Below, piece after piece: positions 1 to 12,330 of a DNA stretch of 64,000 nucleotides. Under the pieces are notes generated by a model. That model was not told where the DNA came from. It ran no database searches and worked only from the letters and a program-made list of their open reading frames with translations. The position numbers and the translations under genes were made by a program. The DNA lies in the NCBI GenBank assembly GCA_030386875.1, contig CM059562.1:65346201-65410200 (forward strand), given 5' to 3'. Numbering within the stretch: the first letter of the stretch is position 1; each line of letters opens with the position of its first letter. The DNA comes from Morinoia aosen (Eukaryota > Arthropoda > Malacostraca > Amphipoda > Talitridae).

Positions 1-2086
1 ATACCATGAAGAGTTATGTATTAAATATCACTCTCCTAAAACAAGCAGAAAATAAAGATGACGTAAGTTATTGCCAGCTCGGTTCAGTATTCGCTAAGCG
101 AGATCAGCGAACAGTATAAGACGCTCACGGGCGAGTACCGAGTGAGAAATAATAATTTATTTCTGCAAGGCCTGGTAACTTCGAAACAACATACTCGTTT
201 GCACCTCATGAATGCTTTGCTCAATGCGAATACACGTAGTGTGAGGCGCTTGTGTAGACTTGACGACAATTTAGATGACAGATTTTAAATAAAAAAGCTA
301 TGGTTCACAACGATATCAACTGAGATAAGTGCATGTTTTTTTGTGGGTGATGATCGTTGAATATTGAGTTGGTGCCTTCTTATTTTTCTGTTGCATTCAT
401 TAGCTGTAATTTTCAAAAGCTACATTTATGATGAAGTTGAATTTTTCTGCGCCTCCCAAACAATTAAGAAAGGAGGAGAACTTATTGTTCCTTGTCCAAG
501 CATTTGAAAGTTCATCCAACTAGAAGGTTTCGCAGCATGAGATATGTGATTCGAAAGATTCCTCCGTCGTTTGAAATAGTTTCACAACAAAGGTAATATA
601 AGTCCCAACAATGTTTTACATGAATTGAAGCTTAGAACATGACAAAATACTCTATCTACAATTGATGTAGCATCATCGCAGGATTTATCGCGTATAGTTT
701 TCTCCCTTGTGTCTTTTATTGTACAGTTCAGAAATTTTACCAGAACTATTCTAAGTTCTAGTTATAAATTCTGCTCTCAGTGGTATAAGCATAACATTTT
801 TGTGTGTAGCATACGGCGTTAACGATTCTTTTCAAAAGATGCGCCACGGAGTAAATGCCCTCCACAAACGAATTCATATTTACTGAAATTGAACCCAAGT
901 ACGCTGTGTTAGAGGAGTTAGCCAAGTCACTCAAATTTCTGCTGTGGAACACATGTCTCTTCAATATATGTGCCACCCCGCTTCTTCTCACTACGTCCGA
1001 CCTGGCACTGGCATCAGCCGGGTGCTGCTGGGCGGAGTAGCGGCTCGTTCTTTGTTTAACAAATACGAATGTAAACAGCACCACACTTGTGTTGCTGGAG
1101 CTTGCTTAAGCCATGAAATAATTAGTAAGCTATGAAATAATAGAAGAAAGAGTTTGAAAAAACATCCCACGCGCAGTACCTGTGTTCATTTCACCACGGA
1201 AAGAAATAACAAATTGCGCAGTAATTCTTTTCCGCTTGGTACTCAAGCGAGTTAACTTGAGTCGTCAGTTCTAACTGTGGTAATGAATTTTTTGAGCAGA
1301 AAATTTCACTCTCCCATGAACTAAATATTAGTCCAATAAGATTCCGTCAGTGCGCTCTTTCGAAACAGGTACCGGGGATTTACCTTAAGTTTTGGTGATG
1401 CATTATTTATTGAATAATCGGTACTGACTTAGCCAAGAAAACGAACAGGCGCAAAGTGCGAGGTCACACCAGAGTGAGAGACTGCTTCGATACCCTCACA
1501 CTGCTTATACTGCTGCTGTGAATACTGCTTTCACTTGACTTTGAAAAAGGTGTGCTACGGCAGGACATTGTTCTGTGCACAGCGGATGAAGAAGGTCTAA
1601 TTCTTTTCCATGTTTCACTTCGTGCTGTACTTCTTCTTCAAGATGGGTACTCGCAAGTTTTGGATAGCAAACGCCAGTGCATGTAGGTTATATTAGTTCG
1701 AGTAGTGAGTAGAAAATATCCAGAATTTCAGTAAACGATACTTCTGGCGAGACACTAGAGACGCCATTTCTGAACAGCAAAATCTGAGCGATTATCAAGT
1801 TTCAGCTGAAACTCATTCCAAAAAACTATTTTAAATTAACACAGGAAATGTATCTCAGGTCACTCATACTAATTTACCTTTGCACGGATACAGATTAGTC
1901 AAAGTTACGGAGGTTATTTTGTGTTTTCAAAATATGACGGACGGATGTACCGACGGGCTCATATAAATTAAGAAACAATTCGAATTCCATATTACAGGGT
2001 GATCAAACATGAGTGACAATTTAGAATATTACAAAATCTGATGAACTAAACCAAAAAAGCTAACATCACCAACGTTTTCCAGCTCT
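1..2086. other. No gene seen
   Basis: AT-rich sequence with only short, mutually overlapping ORFs (the longest is 108 codons, minus strand, 758-1084) that show no domain. Near 1890-1945 is a TGACGGACGGATGT stretch of the kind seen at MITE ends, without a partner found. Confidence 0.6.
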
Positions 2087-2537
2087 CCACATACGAAGGC
2101 TTTATCATTCCGTAGATATATGATACCGGATGCTTGGATATATGTTGCTGTCTTGGTATTATTTAATACAACTCGACTTTGAAAATGGCTGACCCTGCAC
2201 ACCAGAAGTTCAGCTTTAGAAAAGATTCTCCGTACTAAGCAGAAGAATCTAAGTTCATGATTCATAAGGTTCCAAACTAAAATGTATTTCAACGAGTCAT
2301 CGACCGGTTCCTCGTGGCAGTTCCGATGACTCGTAGAAATGCCTTTTTGATTGCGAACCTTACGAGGATTTTTCGCGTACAACTTTGTTTCAAAAACCCT
2401 CTTCATCGCTGCAGTGTATTAGACTTCTCCATACTTCAGATTGATGAACTTAGATTCTTCGGCAGAGAGGGAAGAATCTTTCCTGAAGCTGAACTTCTGG
2501 TGTGCAGAGGCAGCCAGTTTCAAGTCGAGTTGAATTA

Positions 2538-3913
2538 CAGTCATTTGCAAAAGTTTTAGACCACTCACCAAATTTCACATATTTCAAGAAATATCACTTT
2601 TTGGTAGAGTTTGGTACAAGTTATGAAAGTGTGGCGGATGTAAGGATTGGCAGGCGGTCAGAGAAGTGCGTTAATGCTTTAGCTACCTCACGGCATTTAC
2701 AGGGAATGGTTGCAGCTGAATGAGAGCTGAAAATTTATTTCTCAGAAAGGGGCAGGAAAGCCTCCCTCTCCGAAACCAAGGGGGCTCCAATTGTGCTTTT
2801 ACATGACGAAGGTTATTCTGAACGCGAGATTTCTCTTAGGATGAGCTTCAGCTAGACTGCTGTTAACAGTGCAATACGCAAGTTTGAAAATGCTGGCCGG
2901 TATTCAGACAAGAAGAGGTCGGGGCGTCCAAGGAAATCAACTATCCGTGATGACAACATGATGAAGCTGACTGTTGTAAGATCTCCAACAAGTTCATGCA
3001 AGAAAATTCAAGCAAGGTTACTTCAAAAAGGATGTGAGTTGAGCATCAGTACTATTTCACGCCGTTAAAGCAAAGAATTTTACCTAAATTGTCAAAAGCC
3101 TGCCAAAAAAACAAAGTTGACTCCTGCCATGAAAATGAAGAGATTGAACTTCGCTCGGAGCCATCAAAATTAGACGGTTGTTGACTGGACAAGGTGTTGT
3201 TCTCAGATTAAAGTACCTTTCAGCAGTTTGGGTCACGTCATCAACACATAAGGCGGCCTGCAGCAAAAGATTTGACGAGAAGTATACGATTCCTACCATG
3301 AAACATCCACCGGTGTCATGGTTTGGGGAGCATTTAGTCAAAATGGGACAGCTGGTTTGTACTTTTTACCTCAAAAAAACTACCATGAATGGAGAAAGGT
3401 AGGTACCTCGAGCTGCTTCAAGAAAAGCTTGTAATACACATGGGAAAAAAACAGTGTACTATTTTCATGCAGGATGGCGCTCCATGCTATCGGGCCCGAC
3501 GGGTGAAAGATTTTCCGACCACAAACCACATTGAATTGCTAGACTGGCCTGGAAACGGCCCAGACTTGAATCCCATTGAGAATTTGTCGGCAGTCTTGAA
3601 GAATAAGGTAGCGGAGAAGCAGCCATCAAGTTTGAAGACATTATAGGAATGTATCAAGCAAGTATGGGGCCAAGAATTCTGCAAGGAGTGTTGTCAACAA
3701 CTCATCAGCAGTATGCCACGACGAATCCAGGATGTTATTGACAATAAAGGGGGCCACACTAAGTACTGAATATTTCAAATGCATCTTAAATTGTTTTTTA
3801 TTTCTTTACTTTATCACAATAAACACAAACAGCATGAATATTTTGCAATATTATCCTTTTGTTATGCTAAAACATAAATTTGGAGGTTGGTCTTAAACTT
3901 TTGCAAATGACAG
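2538..3913 (+). mobile_element. Tc1-like DNA transposon, decayed, 1376 bp
   Basis: The element is bounded by TA on both sides (2536-2537 and 3914-3915) and has terminal inverted repeats of about 39 bp. The left end reads CAGTCATTTGCAAAAGTTTT; the right end is its near-perfect complement, with one difference at the fourth-base region (CTGTCATTTG). The size matches full-length Tc1-family elements. It encloses a broken transposase on the plus strand and no other gene. Confidence 0.93.
2735..3770 (+). pseudogene. Tc1-like transposase pseudogene
   Basis: Conceptual translation gives a Tc1 transposase with several stops and frameshifts. The N-terminal paired-type helix-turn-helix region reads LLHDEGYSEREISLRM, followed by a GRPRKST hook. 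The DDE part includes FMQDGAPCYRARRVKDF (second aspartate) and LLDWPGNGPDLNPIENL (final glutamate), typical of the DD34E group. The longest intact piece is about 85 residues at 3389-3646. Stop codons interrupt the region between the two DNA-binding motifs and again before the catalytic core, so no active enzyme can be made from this copy. It would have catalysed cut-and-paste transposition at TA dinucleotides. Confidence 0.9.
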
Positions 3914-4540
3914 TAAATGACAAAAAGGCTGCAACATATATTGCATCCGGTATCATATTTACGGAATTTTACAACGTCCGTATGTGTGTGTCTGCCAACC
4001 CTATTCTCTTCAAATTTACTAGTCCAACAAATATCTTCGCACTGAAGTAAATGAAATGTTTACCTGGCGTAGTCAGATGCATGAACTTTGAGTGTTGTTC
4101 CAATAAATGAAAAAAATTGTTCACGTCAGAATATGAAAGCTTCATTTGTTTGATTAAAACATAATATCAATTTGGTCGAGTAAGGGTGAATTATACGATT
4201 CATGAAATAATGAATAGTAGAGGACATTTCTTAACATAGGGGAACCGTACGTAATTTGGATCAAGCAACAAATAAATTTTTCAATACCTGAAGCTAGATG
4301 ATTTGCTAGATGTACTAAATCACGTCAGAAGGCTCAAGCCTTGGCGAAACAAATTCAAAGAAAATTCAGCAACAAATAACTGCGACCCCAAAGTATTGCT
4401 GTCAGGACGCATATCCAACTGTGTTTGAAAAATAATTTCTAGATAAAATTTGGAGAGCCGAATAATTGTGTGGGATGACCAACTGTTCTTATAGTCTCAA
4501 TTGTTAAAATAAAGGACGTCTTGGTAGTGAAGTTTCCATT

Positions 4541-4695
4541 TTTCAAAATTTTGAGATCAGCAAAGACAAATTCAATTTTTTGACCAAAGCTTTCGGCTAG
4601 ATTAGCTCGTTCCCCTGATGACGGCTAGAGCTAATCTAGCCGAAAGCTTGGGTCAAAAAATTGAATTTGTCTTTGCTGATCTCAAAATTTTGAAA
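4541..4695. repeat. Long hairpin: 67-bp arms, 21-bp loop
   Basis: Positions 4541-4607 and 4629-4695 are near-perfect reverse complements (TTTCAAAATTTTGAGATCAG in the left arm). The loop holds CCCCTGATGACGG. The high arm identity and lack of coding potential suggest a palindromic MITE or a recent inverted duplication. Transcription would give a long double-stranded stem. Confidence 0.9.
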
Positions 4696-6753
4696 AAATG
4701 AAAATGTTTTTATAGTGTACAGTCTACCACTACTGACTATTCTGCATACAGTTTCGAAACAAATGGTCAGCTGACTTTGCATAAATCAATTATTCCGTAC
4801 TTCTGCTCTCAAACTTCGCACTATGAAGTTAAAAACGCTCGGGTGATCGATGAATTTGATAGTTTTGTAGTTAATGATCTTGATGGTTTCATGCTCGTTT
4901 TGAGCTACAATGTTTGATCACATTCTCAAGAGTCGACATTGATTGTCGCAATAGATAAAGTGTTAGTAACAGGTTGGGGAACCAGGAGAGTGGGTAAAGC
5001 AATGCTTTGCTTCCGAGTAAAAGTAGCCCCTTATTACTGTGTTATTATAACTTCAAGCTCGCTGAAATCAAATTCTTTCCGTACATTCGTCTACCTCGGC
5101 ATGATGAAAAACGGTGGGCGCTTGTAGCATGTCGTAGGTGCTGTTGGAGCTGCTCTTCGAATCCATCTCTAAGTTCGCTTGCTCGCCCCTGTTTTCATTA
5201 CGAACTGCCTTGAATTTCTTTCCCATTTTTTCTTTCTCCTTGAAACTTGAGTTATGCTGGGAGAAGGCCTTAATTTCTTTTGAAACAGATGACGGGGTCA
5301 CACTTTTTCAAACAACTGTTGTGAAAGTACATAATCGGAACGTTATTAAAGTCTTCCTTTTAGCTGACCATTCAAGCAGCAATTTCATCGCAATTTCGGT
5401 TCATGGCCCAATCGATCGGAACTCAACAACTGGGCTAATTTACGGAAGTTATTTTCAGATCATCAGTGGAGAAAATGAAAATAGTGCTCGCGGGAAAATG
5501 AACTAGGTTTTTTCTCTGTGAGGAAATACCTCCTCACCTTTAGAACCTCAGTTCTATTATATTCATTTGTCCAAAATAAAGAAAGTAATAACTAAAATCA
5601 AAAGAAATACGGCCATTTGCATTTCAGCTGGGAAATATGAAATTTATTTGTGTACGTTCTGAATTCTTGATATATTTATGCGTAGGTGCTTATTGATAGG
5701 TTTGCGAGTGCGTACCGTCGCAGGGAGATCCAAACAACCATCATGAAAATATAGTTCTAGACACACTTTGAGGCCTACGAAGTATTTCGATGAATTATCG
5801 GGGTTGCGCTTCAATCTAATTCTCTTTTGCTGAAATAAGACCAGTCTGCATGAGGCAACCTGTTGACGGATGACGACGCGTCAAGGAGGTACGCTGCAGA
5901 GAAAAGTTACATGGCCTTAATTTATAATCGCAGAGCAAGTTTCAAAAACACGTACTCATCAGAGACTTTTTCTGAAGTCCGTTTATAAAGAAAGTGAGCT
6001 TAAAAGGTAAAAAAACGGCGAACATGTGCGACTTCAGCTGCATAAATTCCCTTGTTTGCCCAAGTGTCACCTTCCGTCTAGCGCCTTCTATATAATGTTT
6101 CGTGATGATGGTGGCATTTGTAGACTCAGTATATTGTACAGATGTTCCCAAATATACTGCCGGCTACCAGCAAATCTTTGTTCGTTGAACTCGCGCTGAA
6201 ACTTCACCAAGCTTATCGCACAAAAGTAGTTGATTTAACCCCTTCAAACTCATGAGAATTTGTTCAGCCTGTTCTGGCTACAGAGCTCTGTGTGTAAAAA
6301 GATGCCAACTCAAACAGCAAAGGATACTTCGCTAGCCTGAGGCATACATAACTTCAGGCGTTGAACAACTTCTCTTTCATCCTTATCAATTTCTTTGTTG
6401 CATTCCTTCAGTTTAATTTCGTAATGACTGTCCGAGATGAGCTGTTTAATAGAGACACAGAGTTCAATCCACTACTAAATGAAGGAAAATTATTTCATCT
6501 ATTAGTGTGCACGACCCGTCAAAAATAATGGAATTCAATACCTTTCTTGATCTAATTTTCCAGATCTAGATGGCAAACAAATACTTCCATCCTAACAGCA
6601 CCCGTGATGAAAAATATTCTTGTACTTGTGTACTGGTGAAACTCGAATCACAGATTCTGTTATTATACTGTAACTATCCCTACAAGCGTGATATTATTAG
6701 GTAATTGCAGGACCCGTGGGAATTACACGGGCAATATAATCGTTAATTAAACT
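4696..6753. other. No gene seen
   Basis: AT-rich. Overlapping ORFs on both strands at 5068-5506 have no recognisable domain and no credible splice context. Confidence 0.55.
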
Positions 6754-6769
6754 ACACCTTTTTCACTTC

Positions 6770-7012
6770 AAATTAATCTAAGTCAAGTTCAATTTAATCC
6801 AAGTCAAGTTCAAGTTAATCCGAGTCAAGTTCAAATTAATATGAGTTAAGTTCAAATTAATCCAAGTCAAGTTCAATTTAATCCAAGTCAAGTTCAAGTT
6901 AATCCGAGTCAAGTTCAAATTAATCCAAGTCAAGTTCAAATAAATCCAAGTCAAGTTCAAATTAATCCGAGTCAAGTTCAAATTAATCAGAGTCAAGTTC
7001 AAATTAATAAAA
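6770..7012 (-). repeat. 21-bp minisatellite, left arm of the foldback element
   Basis: About 11-12 units of AAGTCAAGTTCAAATTAATCC with scattered substitutions. On the minus strand the unit reads as a heptapeptide of the INLNLTW type. The array is the mirror image of the one in the right arm. Confidence 0.93.
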
Positions 7013-7917
7013 AATGACATAATAATTTGTTAATATGAGTTTTTTGTGTTAAATATGTCTCTACAGGATGTGATGAGCAGAACTTGTTTCAAGGATTTAT
7101 TTACACTCATAGATATTTCTGTACGTGAAATTCCACTTTACCATATATATGAAATCATATACATGCAAGTATAAAATATTATCATTGGAGGATATGTAGA
7201 TTCAATCTTTAAAAGAAATATACAAGTGCGATTCACTGAGTACTAATGTACATTCCGTTTAATTACAATTTATATTCGTACATTATTACTCAGATACATT
7301 CACGCATTAGCAATATAAATGCTGCCATCCATTCTAATTCCGTGTTAGTCAATGTGAAGAAATGTAGGATCCACTTACAATACACAATAATAATACAAGA
7401 AACAATGTTTCTAATTCAGTACTGATTTTATTTTTGTGTGTTTATAATTCAATATAAAATACTTTTAAGACTTCAATAACTTTTATAATAATCATTTTAT
7501 GAATATTCAAGTCTTGAAAGTATTATATAGTGAATTGTGAACTCACACAAATAAAATCAGTATTAAGTTAGAAACATTGTTTCTTGTATTATTATTGTGT
7601 ATTGTGGGTGGATCCTACATTTCTTCACATTGACTAAAACGGAATTAGAATTGATGGCAACATTTATATTGCTAATGCAAGAATGTATCTGGGTAGTAAT
7701 GTACAAATATAAATTGTAATTAAACGGAATCGTACATTAGTACTCAGTGAATCGCATTTGTATATTTCTTTTAAAGGTTAAATCTACATATCGTCCAATG
7801 ATAATATTTTGTACTTGCATGTATTTGATTTCATATATGTGGTAAAGTGGAATTTCACGTATATAAATATCCATGAGTGTAAATGAATCTTCGAAACAAG
7901 TTTTGTTCATCACATCC

Positions 7918-7952
7918 AAAACATCACATCACATCACATCACAACCACATCC
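7918..7952. repeat. CACAT pentanucleotide microsatellite
   Basis: Four or more tandem CACAT/ATCAC units in the right arm of the foldback element. The matching place in the left arm lacks the expansion, so the array grew after the palindrome formed. Confidence 0.8.
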
Positions 7953-8015
7953 AATATTTAACACAAAAAACTCAAATTAACAAATTATTATGTCATTTTA
8001 TAACTCAACTGAGGG

Positions 8016-8240
8016 TTGGATTAATATGAACTTGACTCGGATTAATTTGAACTTGACTTGGATTAAATTGAACTTGACTTGGATTAATTTGAACTTGTCT
8101 TGGATTAATTTAAACTTGACTTGGATTAATTTGAACTTGACTCAGATTAATTTGAACTTGACTCGGATTAATTTGAACTTGACTTGGATTAATTTGAACT
8201 TGACTTGGATTAAATTGAACTTGACTTAGATTAATTTGAA
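8016..8240 (+). repeat. 21-bp minisatellite, right arm of the foldback element
   Basis: About 10-11 units of the same 21-bp repeat in the opposite orientation (GGATTAATTTGAACTTGACTT). Unit variants (TGGATTAAATTG, CTCGG) occur in both arms in mirrored order, which fits descent from one palindromic element. Confidence 0.93.
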
Positions 8241-8280
8241 GTGAAAAAGGTGTTGATAGACCCTTGAATATATTCCGTCA

Positions 8281-8760
8281 ACATAACCTAACCTATGCTA
8301 ACCTAACGTATCTTAACCTAACATATCCTAACCTTTCCTATCCTAGCCGGACCTATCCTGATAAATTGTAAAGTCGATCTGTTAATGCTACACTGAGGTA
8401 TTCGGTATCCATGATTCCGCAAACTCAGACGAAAGCCGACACCAAACTAATACATGAATAAATAAGGAAATAAATATCTATATAATATTCCGCTTGTTCC
8501 TTCCTTAGTTAGCTAGTTAAGTTAGTCAGTTAGTCTGTCCGTTACGCTGTCATCCGAGTTAGCGGTATCATGGATACCGACCGAATTGCTGAGTGTTACA
8601 TCAAAAGATCGCCTTTACATGCATTGATATGTTTGACATTTTATCAGGATAGTTTAGGTTATGATGGGTTAAGTTAGGTTAGGACAGATTAGGTTTGGGT
8701 AGGATAGGTTAGGATATGTTAGGCTAGGATCGGTGAGGTTAGCATAGATTAGGTAGATTG
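8281..8760. repeat. Inverted repeat with degenerate CCTAA / TTAGG arms
   Basis: The left arm (8281-8350) is a run of degenerate CCTAACCTA-type units and the right arm (8645-8760) the complementary TTAGG type. Inside them, GGTATCCATGATTCCGC (left) mirrors GCGGTATCATGGATACC (right). The internal CTATCCTGATAAA mirrors TTTATCAGGATAG. Further TTAGG-like units extend to about 8890. TTAGG is the usual insect telomere repeat, but the degenerate units and inverted layout suit a non-autonomous transposon better than an old telomere. Confidence 0.75.
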
Positions 8761-10349
8761 ATGAAATTTTTTCACGGGTTCACTTTTTTTATGTTTGACT
8801 TATTATTAGGATAGCTTCGGTTAAGATAGGCTAGTATATTTGTATTAGGTAAGAATGGGGTAGGTTAGAATATGTTAGGTAATGGTAATGTTGACCGAAT
8901 TGTGTTTATTAGGTGATGTTGACCGAATTTTTCTCGTGACACAAGCACCCCTTACAATCTTTCGTCTTTTGAACTAAACTCGAAAAACGACGAAATGAGT
9001 ATATTGTAGAAAACAGATATTTCTTCAAAATATTTTTAAAATCCTTGTAAGCATTTCATGCTGAAAATGTAGTCTGTAAATTAAACTTTTTCGGTTTTCT
9101 CTTTTAAATTTGTATATAAAGCACAATTTCGACATTCAAAACGTACAAAGTATTTTAAGTGCGGGAACAGGATTGAGGGTCGAATATTTTTCAAACTACA
9201 ACTTATGGAAAATGTTGCGAAATAACTTTGCTATCGATACATTTTTTATGCGAAACGCCGACAAATTTGAGCTGATGAGCACTAACGCATGAAGTGCAAT
9301 TTCGCTTTTTCCCTGAACTTGTAGTTTTCTATTGCAAGGTTTTTCGACTGTCACTCTAGAGCCTGAATTCTTATATGTTTTTCTTGCATTGGATTTTAAG
9401 CCAAAATTAAACATCGAGGAAGGCAAATAGCACAGCCATCCTTCAGGTGGGACAACGTCCCGGCAGCCGAAGCTTTCTTGTCAGGTGCATCCATAAAATT
9501 GTGCACTAGTTGATCTGGTCTGCGAGCAGTGGTATGTGAAATAAGGAGCCACTCTAGCTGATTTATATATTTCGTATTAGGAAATCGTGTGCAAGTTGAG
9601 AGCACTTTTCTTACGATGCCAATTCGTAACGATGTTGCTAGGAATTAGTATCGAATAAAGCATTCAAATTAAGAGGAACGTTTTGTGGTGTAATTTTGTT
9701 TTTAACTGGATATCAGGGAATGACGAAGTTGAAGTCAGTATATTTTTCAAATAAGATCATAACATATATTACATTACATTACAAATAAGATCATTACATC
9801 GGTGCAGTAAAAAATTGAGAATGTGAATCTTTTAAAGGCGTTTAAAATTGATCTGTTGATTTTCATAGCTGAACTTAAAGAGCCGTAAGACAGATGTGTG
9901 TTGACAGATTCGGACACGGGATCATCTGTACATAAATCGTACTTCTTTAAACAACAGATGGAAAATTGCGGACATTTTTGTGAATGGATTTACAATTATC
10001 GATGCTTGATCAAATAATTAATCAATATTTGAATTATGTTTATCTATTATCAATGCTCAAAAACGAAGGATAAAGGATAGTCAAGGAACTCCACTGAATT
10101 TTACTTCGAATCACAGGCCACTCCGACTACACCCTTTAGGCACCTTCTATTCAGCGCACACTTCTATGCCTTGAGAGGAAAAAGTTTCACTAAGTTACAC
10201 ATCATATGAATGATTAAAAAAACTAAATTTGCAAATAAATAAATATTTACGTTAGGCTTAGATTTGTATCAATACCCATCGCAGACAACGAAAGTGAATA
10301 ATGTAACGGTTCTTCCCTAGAAGACCAGAACCTTACCTACATGTTCTTT

Positions 10350-10690
10350 AATTGATTGAGAGCAAGTGCCCCTGAGACAGTCCACGCATACCCAATCTGG
10401 ACCACAAATGCAACGGTTCGAGCCATTCCCACACGTCCACGGGTCCCTCCGGACACTCATTCAACTGAGGCAGTGGGGCAGCTCAAGCGCGCAGCAATGT
10501 TAGACACCGCGTTATGCAAGCACCGTGCGCGAAATTGGGCCCAAGTGTTACCGTCACGTCACCAGTCGTAACCTAATCGCATTTGTGCAGCTGTGTAGAT
10601 CCGATAATGTGACCAGGTGATTGTGAATACGGAATATGACGCTCAGACTTGCGTACTGAGGTCAGCTGCGGTCACGTATTATTGAAGTTC
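10350..10690. other. GC-rich island of unknown nature
   Basis: A stretch with clearly higher G+C and many CpG, including a 71-codon plus-strand ORF rich in T, A, P and R. It has no recognisable motif or boundary repeat. It is probably a remnant of a mobile element, but the assignment is open. Confidence 0.35.
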
Positions 10691-12119
10691 TTAAAGCTAA
10701 ACATGCTGGCGAGTGTAGGCTACAGATTCAAAATTTGACATTAAAAAAAATTAAATTGACTTGTCTTTCTGTGAAAAAACTATTGATACAGATGAATTGA
10801 TTCTAATGATAATTAAAATTAAAACTATATATTATTTGTGGCCTGATGGAACGCTGTGAAATTAATCAACAAAGAAAGCGTGTAAAAATTGGTCTGGCAG
10901 GAAACTTTGTTGCAACGTTAAGTTTGAGAATTTTCGACACACCATTTAAAATGACACCACAATACTAGTAGCACTGGACCAGTTATATCTCAAGCCGGCG
11001 GGCCTCTTACTTAACTAATTTGTGCCTTTAACAGGAAAACTACAAAATAATACTTAGTGCATTTATGGCATAAATTTTCTGGATTTTACATTTCTGCATT
11101 TTTTATAAATGCGGTCACCATTTGAGCACTTTTCTGCATAAAAAACATTGTTAACTGATATGTGTGCTTTTTCCTCCAAATCTATGATCAAATTGGTCGA
11201 AAAAATATTTTTTCTACTGTTCTCTGTTGTTCCTCCATCAACATGGCTATCTCATGACGATGAATGACACTACCAACCGAGGACACTATTTTACTATAGT
11301 TTTAAATCCAGTGTGTTGAATTGAACGAAATTAATTCAAAGTTTTCTTTTTTGATGAGCGTGGGTCATTGCATACAGTGGGTTCAGCACGCAGAGCTCGT
11401 CATGGGAGGGTTGCTGCATGGACTTCCCCGTCGCTGTCAACGATCTGATCGCTTCCTTACAAAAGGTTGCTCACAGCGTGCTGATAATTGCCAACATTGC
11501 ACATATGTCACACGTGTCCGCTTCATTTTGGAATTTAAATTCAAAATTCTGTTTTGGAGCTCAGTTAAATAATTGTTCAGTACTTTAAAAGAGATTTTAT
11601 CTCTCAAAATTTTAACCTTGACTAAAAATACAAAGCGCATTCCCTTTGAAGTGAAGAATTTTTACATTTTTTATTCATTTGTTTCACTATTGTTGTTTGT
11701 TCATTTTTTTTTCCTGATGCTGCAACAATTTTAACTGATTTTATTTCAATAAAGAGCTGATAACATTTGTTTATAGTTTTCATATATCCTCTTAATACTG
11801 AGTCACGCAAGCGCTCCAAACGATTACATATTATTTTCACCTCGCTCAAAAGCTGGAGGCGGAAAGTGAACAGGTACGAGAGAGCAGTTTAACTGACACA
11901 CTGCTTTTCAAATTTCATTCAGGTTTTCAAGATTTTCTCCCCTCTTTATAGTAAGAAATAACTGCAATATCCTCCTTGGTGAACCTTAATAGTAATTTCA
12001 ACAGCCGTAACTACAAATGAGTAGTTGCGATCTGTTTTTTGTTTCGTAACGGCCAACTTTCAGTGCTAAAGGGGACGTTAACAATAAATTTTTCTTGCAG
12101 TAAAAGAAGATAAAAGTTC

Positions 12120-12330
12120 AAAAATGTATTCTATTCCTACCGCATCCACGCTCCGATCCCCTGTTAGGAGAACAAGGAAATAAAAGCATGCAAGGCTGCT
12201 GGCTGCATGAGGGGCTAACGAGGTGAGGTGTAGCCGCTCTAGAGTAATGGCAGCGCCATCTATGGCAACTGCTAAACATGTTCCATATTCATAGCTCATT
12301 TCATGGCATGCTTCAAGTAGTCGTGATTCC
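12120..12330. repeat. Possible dispersed repeat remnant
   Basis: Moderately GC-rich sequence with GGCAGCGCCATCTATGG, a style of motif that recurs in insect repeats, and a 106-codon minus-strand ORF without a domain. No second copy was found in this window, so the repeat status is an impression only. Confidence 0.2.

Larger units (their letters stand above)
2087..4005. mobile_element. Foldback element interrupted by a Tc1-like insertion
   Basis: The arm at about 2087-2260 (with ATATGATACCGGATGC and CACACCAGAAGTTCAGCTT) is the reverse complement of 2443-2537 continued at 3914-4005. The arms are roughly 175-190 bp at high but imperfect identity around a 180-bp loop, which itself has a short hairpin (ACGAGTCATCG / CGATGACTCGT). 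The right arm is continuous only if 2538-3913 is removed, so the Tc1-like copy landed later at a TA inside this arm. No coding capacity is seen in the foldback element, which is probably a non-autonomous MITE-type transposon. Outer ends are approximate. Confidence 0.85.
6754..8254. mobile_element. Foldback (FB-like) transposon with 21-bp repeats in its arms
   Basis: A 1.5-kb palindrome starts with CACCTTTTTCACTTC and ends with its complement GAAGTGAAAAAGGTG. Each arm has an outer block of 21-bp tandem repeats (6770-7012 and 8016-8240) and an inner unique part; the arms meet around 7475-7505. The inner arms match over several hundred bases with small indels, for example around the shared GTGGATCCTACATTTCTTC stretch. 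This layout is that of Foldback elements described in Drosophila. No transposase is visible. An ORF of about 80 codons in each arm is just the 21-bp repeat read as heptapeptides. Confidence 0.9.

Noticed and set aside
3389-3646. Functional Tc1 transposase
   Set aside because: Only an 85-codon piece is open. Stops and frameshifts separate the DNA-binding and catalytic parts.
6770-7012. CRISPR-like regular repeats
   Set aside because: Units are contiguous without spacers, in a eukaryotic intergenic setting; the same holds for every array in the window.
6778-8229. Two ORFs of about 80 codons encoding repeated INLNLTW-like heptapeptides rich in N-glycosylation sequons
   Set aside because: They are 21-bp repeats read in frame inside transposon arms, one on each strand as expected for a palindrome; no signal peptide or splice context.
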